A stretch of 64,000 nt of DNA from Myrmaecium sp. VS I D KN 1 (GCA_019775845.1 JADQAV010000043.1:186001-250000); one strand, 5' to 3'; shown: positions 34,701 through 48,928, counted from the stretch's first letter. The notes: generated by a model from the letters alone, not told the origin. Program-made: numbers and translations.

Positions 34701-37700
34701 GCTATTATTAAGGTAGTACTGCTAATATTTAAATATTACTATAATTATAAGTAGCTTTTAGTTATATATCTTATAATTTACTTCCGTATTCCTAAGCTTC
34801 CTTAACTAGTAAAGCTAGGTCTATTAGTAAGTCCGTATCCGGTAGGCCCTGTCCTAGGGACGTAGGGAAGTATAGATTCCTAAGGATTATAGGGAGGTAG
34901 CTCCTAGGAGAAGAAAGAATATAAGAAAGAGGCTTAGATTCCCTTTTATAGATTAAAGAGGCTAGGGATAAAGTATAAAAAATCTTAAGAAATAAAAAAT
35001 AAGTAAATTTATAATAGTTTTAACCTTAAGTAGAGAGCTACTCTTTTCATATCCTCCCGCTCTTATATTTTTTTTAGGGTCTCTCTCTACCTAGCTATAA
35101 TCTATACTATTTTTAAGAGTAGATATTTCTTAGATAGCGCCCTTCTTAAGAGCGGATAGCCTCTTTTAGGCGGTAGAATCTAAAAATACTTCTAACCTTA
35201 TTATACTCGCCCCCACCCTCCTAAACTATTCGTCTTAAATAAGTAACGCGCTTTTTCCTTAATATTAGAGGTTTATTTCTCCCGTCCGTCTAGGGCTCTT
35301 CCTATTATATTCTCTACCTCTTATTTATTTTTTTTTATAACTTTAACTTCCTTTTTTATCTTCCGCTCACCGCTATTACTTATTCTTTTTATTTTTTTTA
35401 TTTTCTTTATTATTTCTTATCGGCCGCTTCTATTATACTTATTTCTAGTAGGACTCTTTTCCTTACTCTTTATTTCTAGCGACTCTATTTACCCGTCCTT
35501 ATAATAGCTTTATTAAACGTTCGGCTCTTAAACTATTATAACCGCTTTATTAACCCCGGTAAGTTCTTTTACTCCTTTTATTTTACTAGCCGTTCTTAGT
35601 AGCTTCTTATTCCTCTAAGGTTTCTTTTAACTATTCTTAGTCTAGCCTTAACTACTTTAATACACCCTTAGGCGAAGCGTCCCTATATTATATTATTATC
35701 CCTACGCCTAATATATACTTATTAAAAGCGCCTCCTTTAACCTTTACTAATTTACCTTATAACTACTAAGGACGCTAGGTCCTATTAAGAGCGACTAATA
35801 AGTACTTTTATTTTACGGCCTCCTAGCTAGCCCCTAATATATACGACTCTATTTATCTTACTTTACTAGCCTAGTCTATTAAAGCTTCTAGTCTAACTCT
35901 CTCTACTATAGCCTTAAAGCTAGATATTATTTTAATATATTCTTTTACCGGGGATAATCTAGAACCTTATTTAAGATATATTAAAGCTCTTAAGAACTGC
36001 TATCGGTTACTCGATCGCCTAGTTAGAAAGTTAGTAGTAACTTTAACTTTTATATAAGGTTTTATTTATCCTATTTTATAAGTCTCTTTTTATCTTATTT
36101 AATCTTTTATAATCCTAGTTCTCCTAACGCTAATTAGTTCGGTATTTTTAGCTAGCCTAGAAAGATAAGACTACCTCCGCTCCTACCTCTACTATCTCCT
36201 ATAAGAGAAGTAAATTAATATTAGAAGTAATAGAGCCTTTTAGCTTAAAGAGTAAGGTTCTAGAAATTATTATATTTCGAGTTAATCGCTACTTAGCTTC
36301 TTAGGGAGGTTCCGAGGCTTATATAAGATTAGTTAAATAAGTAGGCGCCTTAGAGGAAGTAGTATAAGTATAGGCTAAATAAGTTACTTTACTTTCCTAT
36401 ATTATAGACTTATTCGCCTAAATCTTCTATATTTATAATATACTCTTATAAGCTCCTTATTATATTCTTCTTATCTATAGTTTTACCTATATATTTTCGG
36501 GTATATTTAGGGCTCCTCCTTAGTTTCCTAAGTTTCCTAGTATTATATAGGTTATAGTCTTTTTCTTAGTCTTTAAAAGTTCTTAAAATATACTATATTC
36601 TTATAAATACTCGGGCTTTCTACCCTTATTTTTTTTTTTTTCTATTCTTAGGACGTTTCTTTATCCTTAGTATTCTAAATTTAAGCCTTTCTCTCTACCG
36701 TCCTTCCTCTTTAATTTATAAGATTTTTATATTCTACTTACTTCTTTTAGGCTCCCTACTCTTATCTTGTAGTCTAGGGGCCTACTTCTTAGTTAACCTT
36801 CTTAATTCTTCTGTATAACTCCTTATTTACTCTTAATTTCTCCTAGATTCCCTAATATCTTTATATAATATACCGCTTTTCCTAGATATTTTTCTAGGCT
36901 TATATACTTATTAGGTAGGTTAATTATTTATTTATTATTAATAGCTATCTTTACCGCTTTAGTACTCTCTCTTTTATTCTTAACTATCCTTCCCTTTTTT
37001 TACTTTAATTATACTTTCTTTAATTTTCCTTACTCCTTCCTCCTCTTCTTTTATACTACTTTATTACTACTTTATTTTTATTTTATTACTCTTCTATCGT
37101 CTACTTATCTTCTAATTATTTTTTATACTTCCCTGACGGTACGCGCTACGTTTTAGTTCTCTAATATATCTTCTTAAACCCTAAATAAATATACTATAAG
37201 TAGTACCCTTCTTTATATACCTTCGAGTAGTTACTATAGCTTTAATAGGTCTTCTTACTTCTTTTTCCTTAGTCGGCGTTTTACCTAATCCTTATTATAT
37301 ATAGCCGCCTCTTTTATTACTTTTTAAACCTCCGGAGTTTCTCCTTATAAGTTCTTTTACTTTTTCTTCTTTTATTTAGTATTTTATTTAATTTTCTTTA
37401 CTCTTAGCTTCCTCTCTAGTCTTTTCCAGGCTTATAACTATTTCTCTTATTATTCTAAGGCCTGCCGCTACCTCTCTTATTATTTCTTAGGCTAGAAGAA
37501 TCCTATTAAATAAGTTTCTTCTTATTTTTTCCTTTATTTTATATTTTAGCTAACTTCCTTCTACTCCTAATATCTTCTTTATCCTTCTTTCGTACTTCCG
37601 GGGTTATCCCGGTCGATCTTATAATAAAGCCTAATTTTAATAATATAATAATAGATTTATTATATTTTAGGGCGTACTCTCTTCGCCTCCTTATTAATAT

Positions 37701-38588
37701 CTCTTATATATTTAAAAGTAAAATCCGCCTACTTACCTTAACTAAATAGACTTATATAAATAGTTATACTACTCTCGTCCCGAGCTAGCTATATTAATAT
37801 ACCTAGCTCCCTTTATAAATAGACCTTTCCTTAAGTAATAAAAACGTGTATATTTAGTTATAGGGAATATTACTATTAGTTACTCCCGACTTCGAAGTAA
37901 ATTAGTACTAGAAGGTTTACGCTTAATACTTCTAGGACCTAACTTATCGCTATTAGGTTACTATTAGCGCTTAGAGTACTATTATTACGTCTCGGAACTA
38001 TACTTAGTATATTTATAATAATAAGCCTTACTTAGTAAGTATTATTATATTTTTCTATCTTATTTATTCCGATTTTAACTTTCCTAGTTCGCGCTATACT
38101 AAGAATTTAATATTTTCTAGTAGTTCCTACGCCTCCCTTATTAGGTATCCGTCTTATCTAATAATTACTATAAACTTATATATATTCGGTTAGAGGTAAT
38201 CCTTAATATAGATTTAATTTATAATAATAACTAAGAACTAACCCGGCGCCTAAATAAATAATCCTAAAAATTAGTAAACCTCTAGAAAGAGATCGAGCGC
38301 CTTTATAATATAACTTCCTCTTCTATCCCCGAGGTTAAGCGCGACTATATATAGGTAGATAAGGATAATAAATAGATAACTTAATAATTCTTTATTTCCT
38401 AGAGAGTCTTACTCGGGCCCTTAATTTACTTTCCTAGTTCTAGCTTTTATAGCGCTTCTTTATCTTTACTAGAATAATAGTATTATATTACTTTAAGTAG
38501 TAAAATAGTCTAGTAATTTTTAAAGTTTAGCTTTATTTCGGGCTTTTTACTAGCCCCTAAGTAGGAAACCTCTAGGTCTTACTTACTC

Positions 38589-38643
38589 TCTTTTCTTTTT
38601 CTTTTTCTTTTTCTTTTTCTTTTCCTTTTCCTTTTCCTTTCCC
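38589..38643 (+). repeat. Pyrimidine microsatellite (tttttc / ttttcc)
   Basis: About nine hexamer units of the form tttttc, changing to ttttcc, lie inside Gypsy fossil B. On the minus strand this is a polypurine run. Confidence 0.9.
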
Positions 38644-39869
38644 TACTATTCTAAGGACTTTTAGGCGTTTTATTATCCTAGATCTTAGGAATTTAATCTA
38701 CTCTCGTCTCATCTTAATCTTTTTATTTTTCAGGTATTCTTTTTAATCCCTATTATTCTTACTAAAACCCTTATTAACCCTTCTTTATAATTCCTCTACT
38801 TCTTACTAGACCTCCTTTCTTCTTCTCCTCTCTTTTTACTATTTTCTAAGAATTACTACCGCTAACTTCTAGCCTATAGGAATATTTATAGCGGATATTA
38901 GCTCTTTACTAACTATTTTTTAATTATTTACTTATCCTTTCTCCTTTATTTAGACTTCTTTATCTTCCTTACCGCTTTTCTCTCTAGAGTAGAAAATTTT
39001 TAGCCTTTATTTAGTAGTGACCCCTATTTCTACTACTTTATTAAGCTCTTTTAGCTTATAAGTCCTATTTTCCTCTCTTTATATTATAAGGACTCTTCTA
39101 ATTCTAAATAATCTTAACTACTAATAGTCTAGCTTTTAAGAGAAAGAGGTCTTATATTATTATATCTAAGTACTAAGTCCCCCTTTTTTAAAGGTTTTAA
39201 TTAAATCCTTCTTTATTTATCCTAATACTCCTTATTTTATTCTTTTTCTCTTTTAACCCTTAGGATAGCTTCCGCTATATTATTCTCTCTTTATTCTATC
39301 TATCTTACCCGGAGGTATAGTAGGTCTTCTAGTATTTTTATTAATCTCTAATTAAAGATTCTTTATATTAGATATTCTTCTTTTATTAGAAGTATAGCCT
39401 CCCTACTATAGATTATCTAATATAGGCTTATCTCTATTAATTACTTAATAGTAATCCTATCTACTTATAAAACCGCCTAGAATTACTTTATTTAGGATTA
39501 AGAGCCTTTAAGTATTAGATTTACTAGAATATTAATAATAGGCCTATACCCTCTTTCTACTACTCTATTAATTTATAGGTAATATAGGGATACTTATACC
39601 TTTCTTACCTTATACTTTAAAGTAAGTTCCTCTATAAGGTTCTTATTTTCTAGGCCTCCGTCTACTATAATTTTATAAATAAAGTTATTTTTATAGAAGA
39701 TATCTTCCTAAACAAACTTTACTATTCTTCTAAAGTTCGCCTTCTTTAGGGGCCTTTCTTCTATCTAACCGCTTAGGTTCTCTCGTGCTTTTATAAAATA
39801 ATAGTATCTATAGTCTATAAGTATATATACTATATTAATATAGACCTACTCCTATAGGACGGTTATATA

Positions 39870-39908
39870 AGTAAAGTAAAGTAAAGTAAAGTTCTTCTTC
39901 TTCTTCTT
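39870..39908 (+). repeat. Compound microsatellite (gtaaa)n(ttc)n
   Basis: Four to five gtaaa units followed directly by about six ttc units, inside Gypsy fossil B. Confidence 0.85.
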
Positions 39909-42900
39909 AAGTACTAGTACGTTACTAATATTCTTTATACCTTTAGACTATCTTATAGACTTAGTAGTATATATCGTCCTAGTAGTATTAATTAGCAATT
40001 TACTTATAAGTCCCTTCTCTCTCTTTATATCTACTAGCTTAATATAGCTCTTAGATTATATTCTCCCTTACTTTTTAATTATTTACTACTTATCTCAATA
40101 GGGTATATCGGTTTATATAGTAGAATAAGTTTCCTTCTTTAATTAAGTATTTTAGCGTATATTTCTTAAATATAAGAACGACCTTCCTAGGGATATTATT
40201 AGGAACCTTTAATATAGTAAGGAACCTTACTATCTACTCGCTCTTATCTAAATATTCTTCTTAGAGGATTTACTTATCCGGTTCCTTTATATCGCTAATT
40301 CCTATTATATTAAGTTCTCTATTAATAAAGTCGTTTATAGATCCCTTATAAGCTTTATTTATATTATTTAATACTATTCTTTCTCTCTGAGAGAGACTAT
40401 CCGCTATAATATATTTCTTCTTAAGTATATAGCGGACTTCGAAATTAAAGAGTCTAATCTAAGTAAGTTATTATATAACTAGAGCTCCTAGGAGATTATT
40501 AACGGGTCGATTTAGCTAGGCTACTAGAGTATTAATATTTTATTCTAGGTTAAAGTATATTCTATATAACTAGAATTATAGTTTTTTTAGAGCCTTTAGT
40601 AGTCCTTTATATTTCCTTTTTTCTATATTATATACTTATTCCGCTGCGCTCTATATCCCGCTTTTATATCTTATTAAGTATCTCTTCCTTAGGCTATCCT
40701 TTTTTATTAATATAAGGATCTCTTTTTACCTAGTAAGGCTTATATTTACCGCGAGAATAATCTCCCCTCCTTCTAAGCTATACTAAATAGTTATTAAGGC
40801 GGGGGCCGTAGTAATAACTTCCTTTAGAGTTTCTATAGCCTAAAAGATATTCTCTCCGAATATAAAAAGTACCCCGTTATATAAGAGGTTATATAGGGCT
40901 GCTACCTTCTAGGCGAAGTCCTTAATCTATATATAATAGTATATATAGAGGCTTAAGAAGGCCCGGATATTCTTAATATCGCGGTAAGAACGCTATTTTA
41001 AGATCTTAATAACTTTTATAATTTCTAGCTTCCTCCCTTTTATATTATAGATAAATCTAATAACCTTAACTCTATTTATATAGAATTATAACTTCTCCCT
41101 AGATATAGTATACCTAGCTAACTCTAAGTAATAGAGGATTTTATCTAGGCTATAAATATACTCTAGTATAAACCTCTAGATACTTAAAGCTACTTCCTTC
41201 TTATTATATCGGGTTCTAGGTCCCTTAACGCCGATATTATTAAGGAAGGGCTTATAGTTATATCCTTTAAATGTCTTATTAATAATCTAGATAAATACTA
41301 CTATAGAATCTATCTAGCCTTATAAGTATCGTTATTTAAAGAAGTCTAATAAGTATTATAAAAGTTATAAGGTCTCTACTTTCTTCCGCTAGCGGAATCT
41401 AGTTATATCTTAAAAGAAAGTTAATTAAGGAAGTTATTTAGAGGTTAGTAAATTCCTCGGAAAAGTTATTAGTAAATAGGAGAAGGTTTATATCTTAAAT
41501 TAAAACGCTATTAATTTCTACTACTATATTAATAAGGCGGTAACTTCCGCTTTTCGTCTTTATTAAGAATTAGATATTCTTATAAGGTTCTTTACTTCTT
41601 TTTAAGACCTTATTCTTAGGTCTTTTAATAAATATCGCTATAACTATCCCCTTAAATACCTTAGATATAGATATAGAGAACCTAGCTATCTATTAGGCTT
41701 TATAGTTTACTATTTTTATTTATATTAGGGGATAGACCTCTAGTTTATATTACCTTAAAGCTATTCTTAACTTTAAAAAATAGCTATATTATCCCGTTCT
41801 TCTAAGTAGTAATAGAGTAGCGGGCTATATATAATTATATTATTTTAAGGAGGAGCTTCTTAACGTTACCTAGAATTATCTAGATTATAACGTGCGTTAT
41901 TATTAATCCTATTTTAATAGAGTAGTTATAAATTACTCCTAGGGCTAATCCCAGGGTACCGTCTACTATAATATAACGATATAATTCCTAGTTAGTAAAG
42001 GAAATACTTATCTATTTCTAAAGTACTATTATTATTATTATTATTTTAGCTCCTAAGCCTCCTATATCTATAATGTAGCCGTAGAGAGGTTACTAATATA
42101 AATAAAAAACGCCCGAGGTATTTTACTAGAGGGGAGGCTATTACCTCCTATTTTAAGTCTATTAATATCGTAACTAGGGATAATATTAGGGGGGCTATCT
42201 TTAGTAGCTAGTATATCTTAGTTAATTTCCTAGATTTATTTACTCGTAGTAGCTAAAGATTAAAAGTCCCTAAGTACTATTATATAGCTTATAAACTCTT
42301 ACTAAAGGGCTAGGTAGTATTAAAATAGCTCCTAGATATTTATTTAAATAATAGCCTTCTTCTAAGTCTTTATTAAGGATTTATCTACCGCCTTAGTAGT
42401 ATTCCGGAAGATATTAATAATAGTTAGAAACCTAAGTTTATATTTTCTAACCCCTTTTATAGCTTCCGGGTACTATTAGCTAGTAGTATTTATAATCTTA
42501 TCTAGCCCTAGGCTTATAGCGGATTCTATAGCTTTAGCGAAGGATTAATAAGTACTAGTCCTTACCTCTTTTATAGCGGGATACTATTTCTTAACCCTCT
42601 CTTTATTTTTTAGGCTGTGGTAATCCTTTTTATCTATACTAATAAATAGAAGGGAGGTTCTTTTAACTCTCGCTATATTAACTTCTATATCTTAGTCGTA
42701 AGCGTCTTTAGAACTATCTATCTTTAGGTTATTCTTTATATCTATATTATAGTATACTTCTATATTATTTATCTAACTTACTTATAGAGTATTAAAACGC
42801 GCTCTTAGGGTATTTATTTATACTTTTAGGACTTATTTATAGATTATACCTCTAGTTCTTCCCCTAAGTAGGAGAGAACTATTTACTATAACTTATCTAT

Positions 42901-44732
42901 TTCCTTTAAGATATTTTTTAATCCTCCTAGCTTCCTCTAGCGCACGGATCCTTCTATATTAGATAATAAAGTAACTAAACTAGTTATACTTATAATATAG
43001 ACCTCTCTAGTTATTATAAGGAAGATAAGTATCGAGCTAGAAGATTATATCTAGCTTAAAGGCGGCGAGTTTCTTTATTAATATATTAATACTATCCTTC
43101 CCGGTTATAGCGCTAGGATTTATTAATAATTAGTTATTTAAAGGGACGGCGAAGTCTACTCGCGAGGGGATAAGCTTATTATAGATTTTACTTACCTTTA
43201 TAAGTATAATAGCTTTCTAGTATAAGTCTCTAAAGCTCTAAGTATTATCTTTTATAGAAATAATACTTATATTCGCGAGGACGCGTTCCCTAATAATCCT
43301 AGGAAAGCCTTAAAAAAAGAGGAGGTAGCGTTTTTAATTAAAAAGGCTATTCTTTTTTTAGACCTTATAGGAGATCGTCTAATAAATTTAGTAATATTAT
43401 ATTAGATTTTAGGGCTAGTTTTAATAGCGGGTAACCTATATATAAAAATACTTTATAATTACCTTAAGCTAGTCCTAGTCCTATTTATATTAGGTATATA
43501 GTATATACTTCTTTAGGCCGTTCTAGTCTCCTTTAAAAAAGGCTTCCTCCTCTTAGAGCTTAATATAAATTAAAGAGCTATAATATAGATAGATCTTCGA
43601 GGCTATTTTTATTAGAGTAACTTAAATAGTTATATAGAAGAGGTCCTATTACTTAAGGAATATAGAAATATTCTTCCCGTTAAATAAAGGTACTTCTGGA
43701 GCTGTTAGTATAGAGAGTATTATTAGAGTTTATTAGCTCTAGGCCTTCTATAACTTATACCTTTAAGTCGCTCGTCTTATTTTACTCCTACTATCTATAT
43801 AGTTTTCTTCTAAGTTTAGTTCTTTTAGTAGTACTTTAAGTTATCTAGCTTTCCTAGTAGTATTTTTATATATCTAAGCTCTAGCTCGGCTAATAATCCG
43901 AGGTATTTAAATCTCTTAGTAGTATTCTTATATACTTAAACTTTAGCTTTATTAATAATCTAAGGTATTTAAATCTTCTAGTAGTATTCTTATATACTTA
44001 GACTATTATTTTTATAATAGCCTAAAGTATCTAGATCTTCTAATAGTATTCTAAAAAATTTTAAATCTCCTAGTAGTATTCCTAAGTATTTTAATCTCTC
44101 GTCAGGACTACTATCTCTAGGTAATTATCTTATATTATCTACTATCTCCCTTTTATCTACACCTCTCCGGCGCTATATATCTATCCTTAGAAGGGTTTAT
44201 TAGCTCTTCCCTCGTACTAGAGCCTACCTTTTTAATTTACTTAAAGCTATCTATAGTTCTATACCTTTACTTTATAAGGGGAAGAGCCTAGTATAGTTAC
44301 TAAATAAAGTAGGGTTTATTAGTAAGTTTATATCTAGTAGGCCCTATCTTAGGGACGTAGGAAAATATAAGTTCCTTAGAACTATAGAAAGGTAGCTCTT
44401 AGGAGAAGAAGGAATATAAGAAAAAGGCTTAGGTTCTATCTTATATATTAAGGAGGCTAGGGATAAAGTATAGAAAATCTTAAGAAATAAAAAATAGATA
44501 AATTTATAATAACTTTAATCTTAAATAGGAAGCTATCCTCTTTATATCCTCTTATTATTTTATCCTTCTTAGGGTCTTTCTCTATTTAGTTATAATCTAT
44601 ACTATTCTTAGGGGCGGATATCTCTTAGGTAGCGCCCTTCTTAAAAGCGGACAGCCTCTCTTAGGCGGTAGGATCTAAGGATACTTCTAACCCTACTATA
44701 CTACTTTTAGTAATTATAGTAGAGTAATAAGG

Positions 44733-45199
44733 TAAGGTAAGTTATTTAAGTTATCCCAGATTAGAATATTTAAATAATATACTAATAATTATAGCTCTTA
44801 GACTATCTAAAGCAGGGGTAGCTCTAAGTATACTAAAAACCCTAAGACTAGGCCGGATAGTAAAGCTATCCTAGAGTAGTAAGACTTTAAGTAGGAAGTA
44901 TAAAAAATAGAAGTAATACTAGATAGTATAGCTAGCTAATTTAATAAAGTAAGATTCTAACTTCTAAGTCTAAGAGTTATTCTAGTTTATACTTAAATTT
45001 TCCTTAGTTTATATACGGGAAAATAATTTACTATAAATAGAATTTTCAGGTTTTTTAGGTTTTTTAGGTTTTTTACAGGCTCTAAGGTTCGGGTTTAGCT
45101 AGTTTCGGGTTAGTAGAGGCTCCTGATTTTTAGCTCGGTTTTTTTTTAGTTAGTAGGGACCTTATTTAGTTAGTACTCGGAACTAAATAAGCTACTCTA
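44733..45199. mobile_element. hAT-like terminal-inverted-repeat element, copy A (short)
   Basis: A 0.47-kb copy whose right end matches the ends of copies B and C, and whose left end (TAAGGTAAGTTATTTA) is an approximate inverted match. The inner part near 45,040-45,180 is like the right arm of copy B. It lies just outside Gypsy B, inside Gypsy A. An 8-bp target duplication is not visible. It is too small to code for a transposase. Confidence 0.5.
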
Positions 45200-46266
45200 C
45201 TCTTACTTTCCTTATTTAGATATCCTTTTTTAGGCGCTATATAAGATTATCTAGTCCTCTTTCTACCTTATATCTATATATACTTAAAGGATTAAAAGTT
45301 CTTTATTTACTATATCCTCTACGAGATTTAATAGGAAGTCTGTAAGTCTTATAATTATATACCTTTTAATAATATAGCCTTCCTAGTATTCTACCTTTAA
45401 GTATTATATATCTTATAAAGTATTTCTAAGGAACTATATTACTTATAGGATTTTTAACTCCTCTAAAGGGTATATCTTAAGGCTAATCTAGAAGGATATC
45501 TTTATTAATTAAACCTATTTAGTATACTCCCTAATATTCCTCCTATAGTAGGGCTTAAGATCTTTAACCTTAGGACGTTTATAAGTTATACTTACTTTAC
45601 TAATAAAACCCCTCTTAATTAAGGCTAGGATTATTATTCTTTAATTATTATTTACTTATAATTCGCTATTATTAGGGGAGAGCCTAGTCTATAGGATATA
45701 ACTAATAAAATCTTTTTTAACTAATTAATTTAATTATTAAGTAATTTCTATTATTACTTTAAAAGGGCCTTTCTCTTCTAGTTAGCTTCTTAGATATATT
45801 TATTAAGTACTTATAACTCTTATTACTTAGTATTATCTTCTTTAATAAATAGTTAGGGTCTCTAAATCTCTATTCTTTACTCTTTAATAGTATTTAGAAT
45901 ATATATCGCCTTTATTACTACTAATTCTTCTTTCTAGCTAGGGGGTATAGATTTACCCCTAGACTTAGGAAGCGCTAAGCTTATATTATACTATATAGCC
46001 CGTATTAAATATATAGCTAGGCTAGTTCCTATTATATAGTTAGAGGATTAGAATTATTAAGAAATAAGTAATAACTAGTATAGTTAAGTATTAATAAAAT
46101 AGTATTACTTATAGTATATAGACTAATCCTAATAAGTTACTCCTTTTCTAACTTTCCCTAATCTACTTATATATACTACACTCGCTTATAGCTTACTTAT
46201 ATACTTCTAGCGTTATACTTAAGGTATCTATACTCTATTTAGTCCTAAGGTTCCCTAAGCCTTATA

Positions 46267-47033
46267 AATTTTCCCTAGGCGTAGTCTTACTATTAGCTAA
46301 TAGCTATATAGAGTTACTTCTACTAGCGAGAGTATATATAGTATCCTTAAGTAGTATTTAGGTATATTTACTAGTAATCTATATACTATCTAGAAGATAA
46401 TTAATTAAGTAATTTATAATTTATATATAAGTATAGAGGGAAAGATAGTAATAGTATTTAATTAGCCCTAATATAATATTAAGAGCTAGCCCCTATATAC
46501 TAAGATCCTCTTAATAGCTACTATAAAAGCCCTTATAAAAATACTTTATAACTATAAAATATATTATCGTCGCTATCGCGCTGTTAATAAGAGTAGTATC
46601 TTATATAAGGAGGACCTTTACTATTACTAGTAGTAGTTTAGGCTAGGCCGTAAGCCCTTATTATAACCTAATATCTTTACTCTACTAGTACTAAGTTAAT
46701 AGTAAGAGCTTCCTTTAAGAGTAATTAGAGAGCCTATATACGTACGGATAAGAGGGAGGCTTTTTAAGGCAGAGGAAGGACACCTTAATATATTAATAAG
46801 GCGTAAACTATTATACTATAAGATACTATTAAAGAGAAAGAAGAGGAAGGGAACGTAATAAAAGGAGCGCCTATTAGAAACTACCCTAACTAGTAGCCTT
46901 AGGAGGTACTAAGTAGCTTTAAGTAGCGTTAAGTAGTACTAAGTAGCCCTCTAGGCCGATATAGGCTAGATAGCGCTAAAAAACAGTAGATTAGAACTTA
47001 TACTAATAATAATATTAATAGCTAGTTAGAGGA
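46267..47033. other. Unclassified RIP-mutated DNA
   Basis: Between the Gypsy A right LTR and hAT-like copy B. A short array of aagtag-type words lies at about 46,910-46,955. No element family is recognised. Confidence 0.4.
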
Positions 47034-48448
47034 GCTCTAGCTAAGGTAGCCTATCTAGTTTTAAACTTAAGCTAACTAAAACCTAACGGGTTTTTCAGCT
47101 AGTAAAGCCCCTGAATTTTTAGTTCGGGTCGGGTCTCGGCTTAGATTTTTTAGCCACGGTTAGCTCGGGTTTTTTTTAGCAGAACCCGGATTTTTTCCGA
47201 TATTTTTTTATTTTTTCTTAACTTTTTTTATTTAAATTTTTATTTTATTATTATTTCTATAGATATAAGGCTTTAGTAATTTTTTTATTTAAAAAACTAT
47301 TTTTAATATTAATATCTAAGCGAGGTAAGCTAAGGCAGGATAAAAATAAAAGTATTTAAATAAATTAATAGTAAACGCTATACTTATAGGGCAGTAATAG
47401 AAAGTTAATATATTAGAAATAAATATTATCTAGTATTTATAATTATAACTTTTAAAAAATATAAGGGCGGCGTACTAGAGCTTTTAATTTTTTAATATTT
47501 TTAATCCTTAGATTTTAGGCGAGAAGGGGGAAAATCTTAGAGGCCTAGACCCTTAAATTCTAAGCGAGAGGCGGGGAAAATCCTAGATTTTAGTCCTAAA
47601 ATATTAATAATAAATAATCTACTTAAGGGGCAGTTATATAAATTTAATATATTATAATTAATACTATCTAGTATCTATATTCTAATTTTTAAGAAATTAA
47701 GCGCGGCGCTTTAAAGTTATTAGATTTTTAGGATTTTTACCCCCAGATTTTAAGCGAGGGAGGGGAAAACCCCAGATTTTTAAACTAAATAAATTAATTA
47801 AAAATTCTGTTCTTATTATATAGACTTTCTATTCTAGTATATTATTCTAGATACCTAAAAGTATCTATAATAATTTTCTTAATTTTCTCTATTAAAAAAA
47901 TAAAAAATTAGAAGATTTTTAATTAATAATCTTATCTTTTATAAAATTTTAATAATTAAGGTAGGACACTTTCTAAAGAACCTAGAAAAACTAACTAACT
48001 TTTTATATAAAATAAATAGAAATATAAGATAAATAGTATTATACTTATTAGTATTTTCATAATCTATAAAAGTTATAAAAGCTTAGTATTTATAGATATT
48101 TAATATAAAAAAAATAAAAAATAAGTTTTTTCTAAAGGAAAAATAATTACTCAAAAAAAATCTAAAAAAATCTAGAAAAATCTAAGTAAATATCTAGAAG
48201 GCTAGGCTATACTAATTTAGGTTTTTTAAGTTATAATTAATTAGAATATTTAGAATTTTTAAGGCTGGAAAACCAGCTCCTGTAAATAGATTTTTTCGGA
48301 ATCTTCGGGTTTTTTACGGGTTCCGAGGTTCGGGTTTAGTTAGTTTCGGGTTAGCAGAGCCTCCAGATTTTCGGCTCGGGTTTTTTTTAGTTAGCTAGAC
48401 CCCTGTTTAGTTAGCTTTCAGAACCCGATGGGCCACCCTAGCTCTAGC
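47034..48448. mobile_element. hAT-like element, copy B, with 8-bp target-site duplication
   Basis: The element spans 47042-48440 (1,399 bp) with inverted ends reading TARGGTRGCC on both sides. It is flanked by an exact 8-bp direct repeat GCTCTAGC (47034-47041 and 48441-48448). An 8-bp duplication is the hAT hallmark, and hAT ends usually begin CAG; the TA seen here is what RIP makes of CA. The interior is AT-rich with poly-T and poly-A words and no transposase trace, so it is probably non-autonomous. The GC-bearing subterminal blocks (about 47,090-47,200 and 48,270-48,430) are shared with copies A and C. Confidence 0.78.
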
Positions 48449-48928
48449 TATTAAAAAATATAAAGAAGTTTTTTATTATTTAAAGAAGAGCTAAAGTTAG
48501 TATTAGGACTTTAATAATTTATTTTATTTAATATTAGGATATTCGAATTACTCCTTATAAACTTAATAAAGCGGAATAAGGATATCTAATATAGAAGAGC
48601 TATTATTATTATTATTATAATTATTATAATCGATTAGATACCTTAATAGCCTTAACTACTATAATTATATAATAATTAGATAAAAGGAATCTAATTATAA
48701 CTAGCTAATAAGTTAAAGGATATTTTATAAAGATAATAATAGTTAGATACCTAGATTACTAGATTAAGAGTTTAGAAGAAGGTAAAAGATATTAAAAAAG
48801 AGTTAATAGAGCTTAACCTCCTCTATTAGAGGGTAGAGGTAGGGGAAGAGAGATTATTAGAAAAAAAAAGCTTAAGTAGATTATTAGACCTAAATAGGCT
48901 TAAAAAGATAGGAAAAATACTATAATAG
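48449..48928. other. Unclassified RIP-mutated spacer between hAT-like copies B and C
   Basis: About 480 bp with lysine-rich coding-like texture on the plus strand. It may be part of an element into which the hAT-like copies inserted. No family assigned. Confidence 0.35.

Larger units (their letters stand above)
34822..44700 (-). mobile_element. Ty3/Gypsy fossil B, near full length (9.9 kb)
   Basis: Direct repeats of 384 bp each at 34822-35205 and 44317-44700 form the LTR pair. A polypurine tract next to the left LTR on the minus strand sets the orientation. Minus-strand pol remnants include integrase around 39,500-39,900 and reverse transcriptase to RNase H around 40,100-42,400; the gag side lies towards 43-44 kb. 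It looks structurally whole but broken at very many places. It is inserted within Gypsy A and is therefore younger than A. Age in years cannot be inferred, because RIP acts within a few sexual cycles. Confidence 0.8.
31736..46266 (-). mobile_element. Ty3/Gypsy fossil A, interrupted by Gypsy fossil B
   Basis: Two 198-bp direct repeats at 31736-31933 and 46069-46266 have identical length and mostly transition differences; I read them as LTRs. A purine tract adjoins the left one on the minus strand, giving minus-strand orientation. Integrase-like remnants occupy about 33,000-34,700 and gag-like remnants about 45,220-46,020. The middle is occupied by Gypsy B and a small hAT-like element. The net length left is only about 4.2 kb, so much of pol is missing. 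It is broken many times. It is older than the Gypsy B insertion. Target-site duplications are not clear. Confidence 0.72.
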
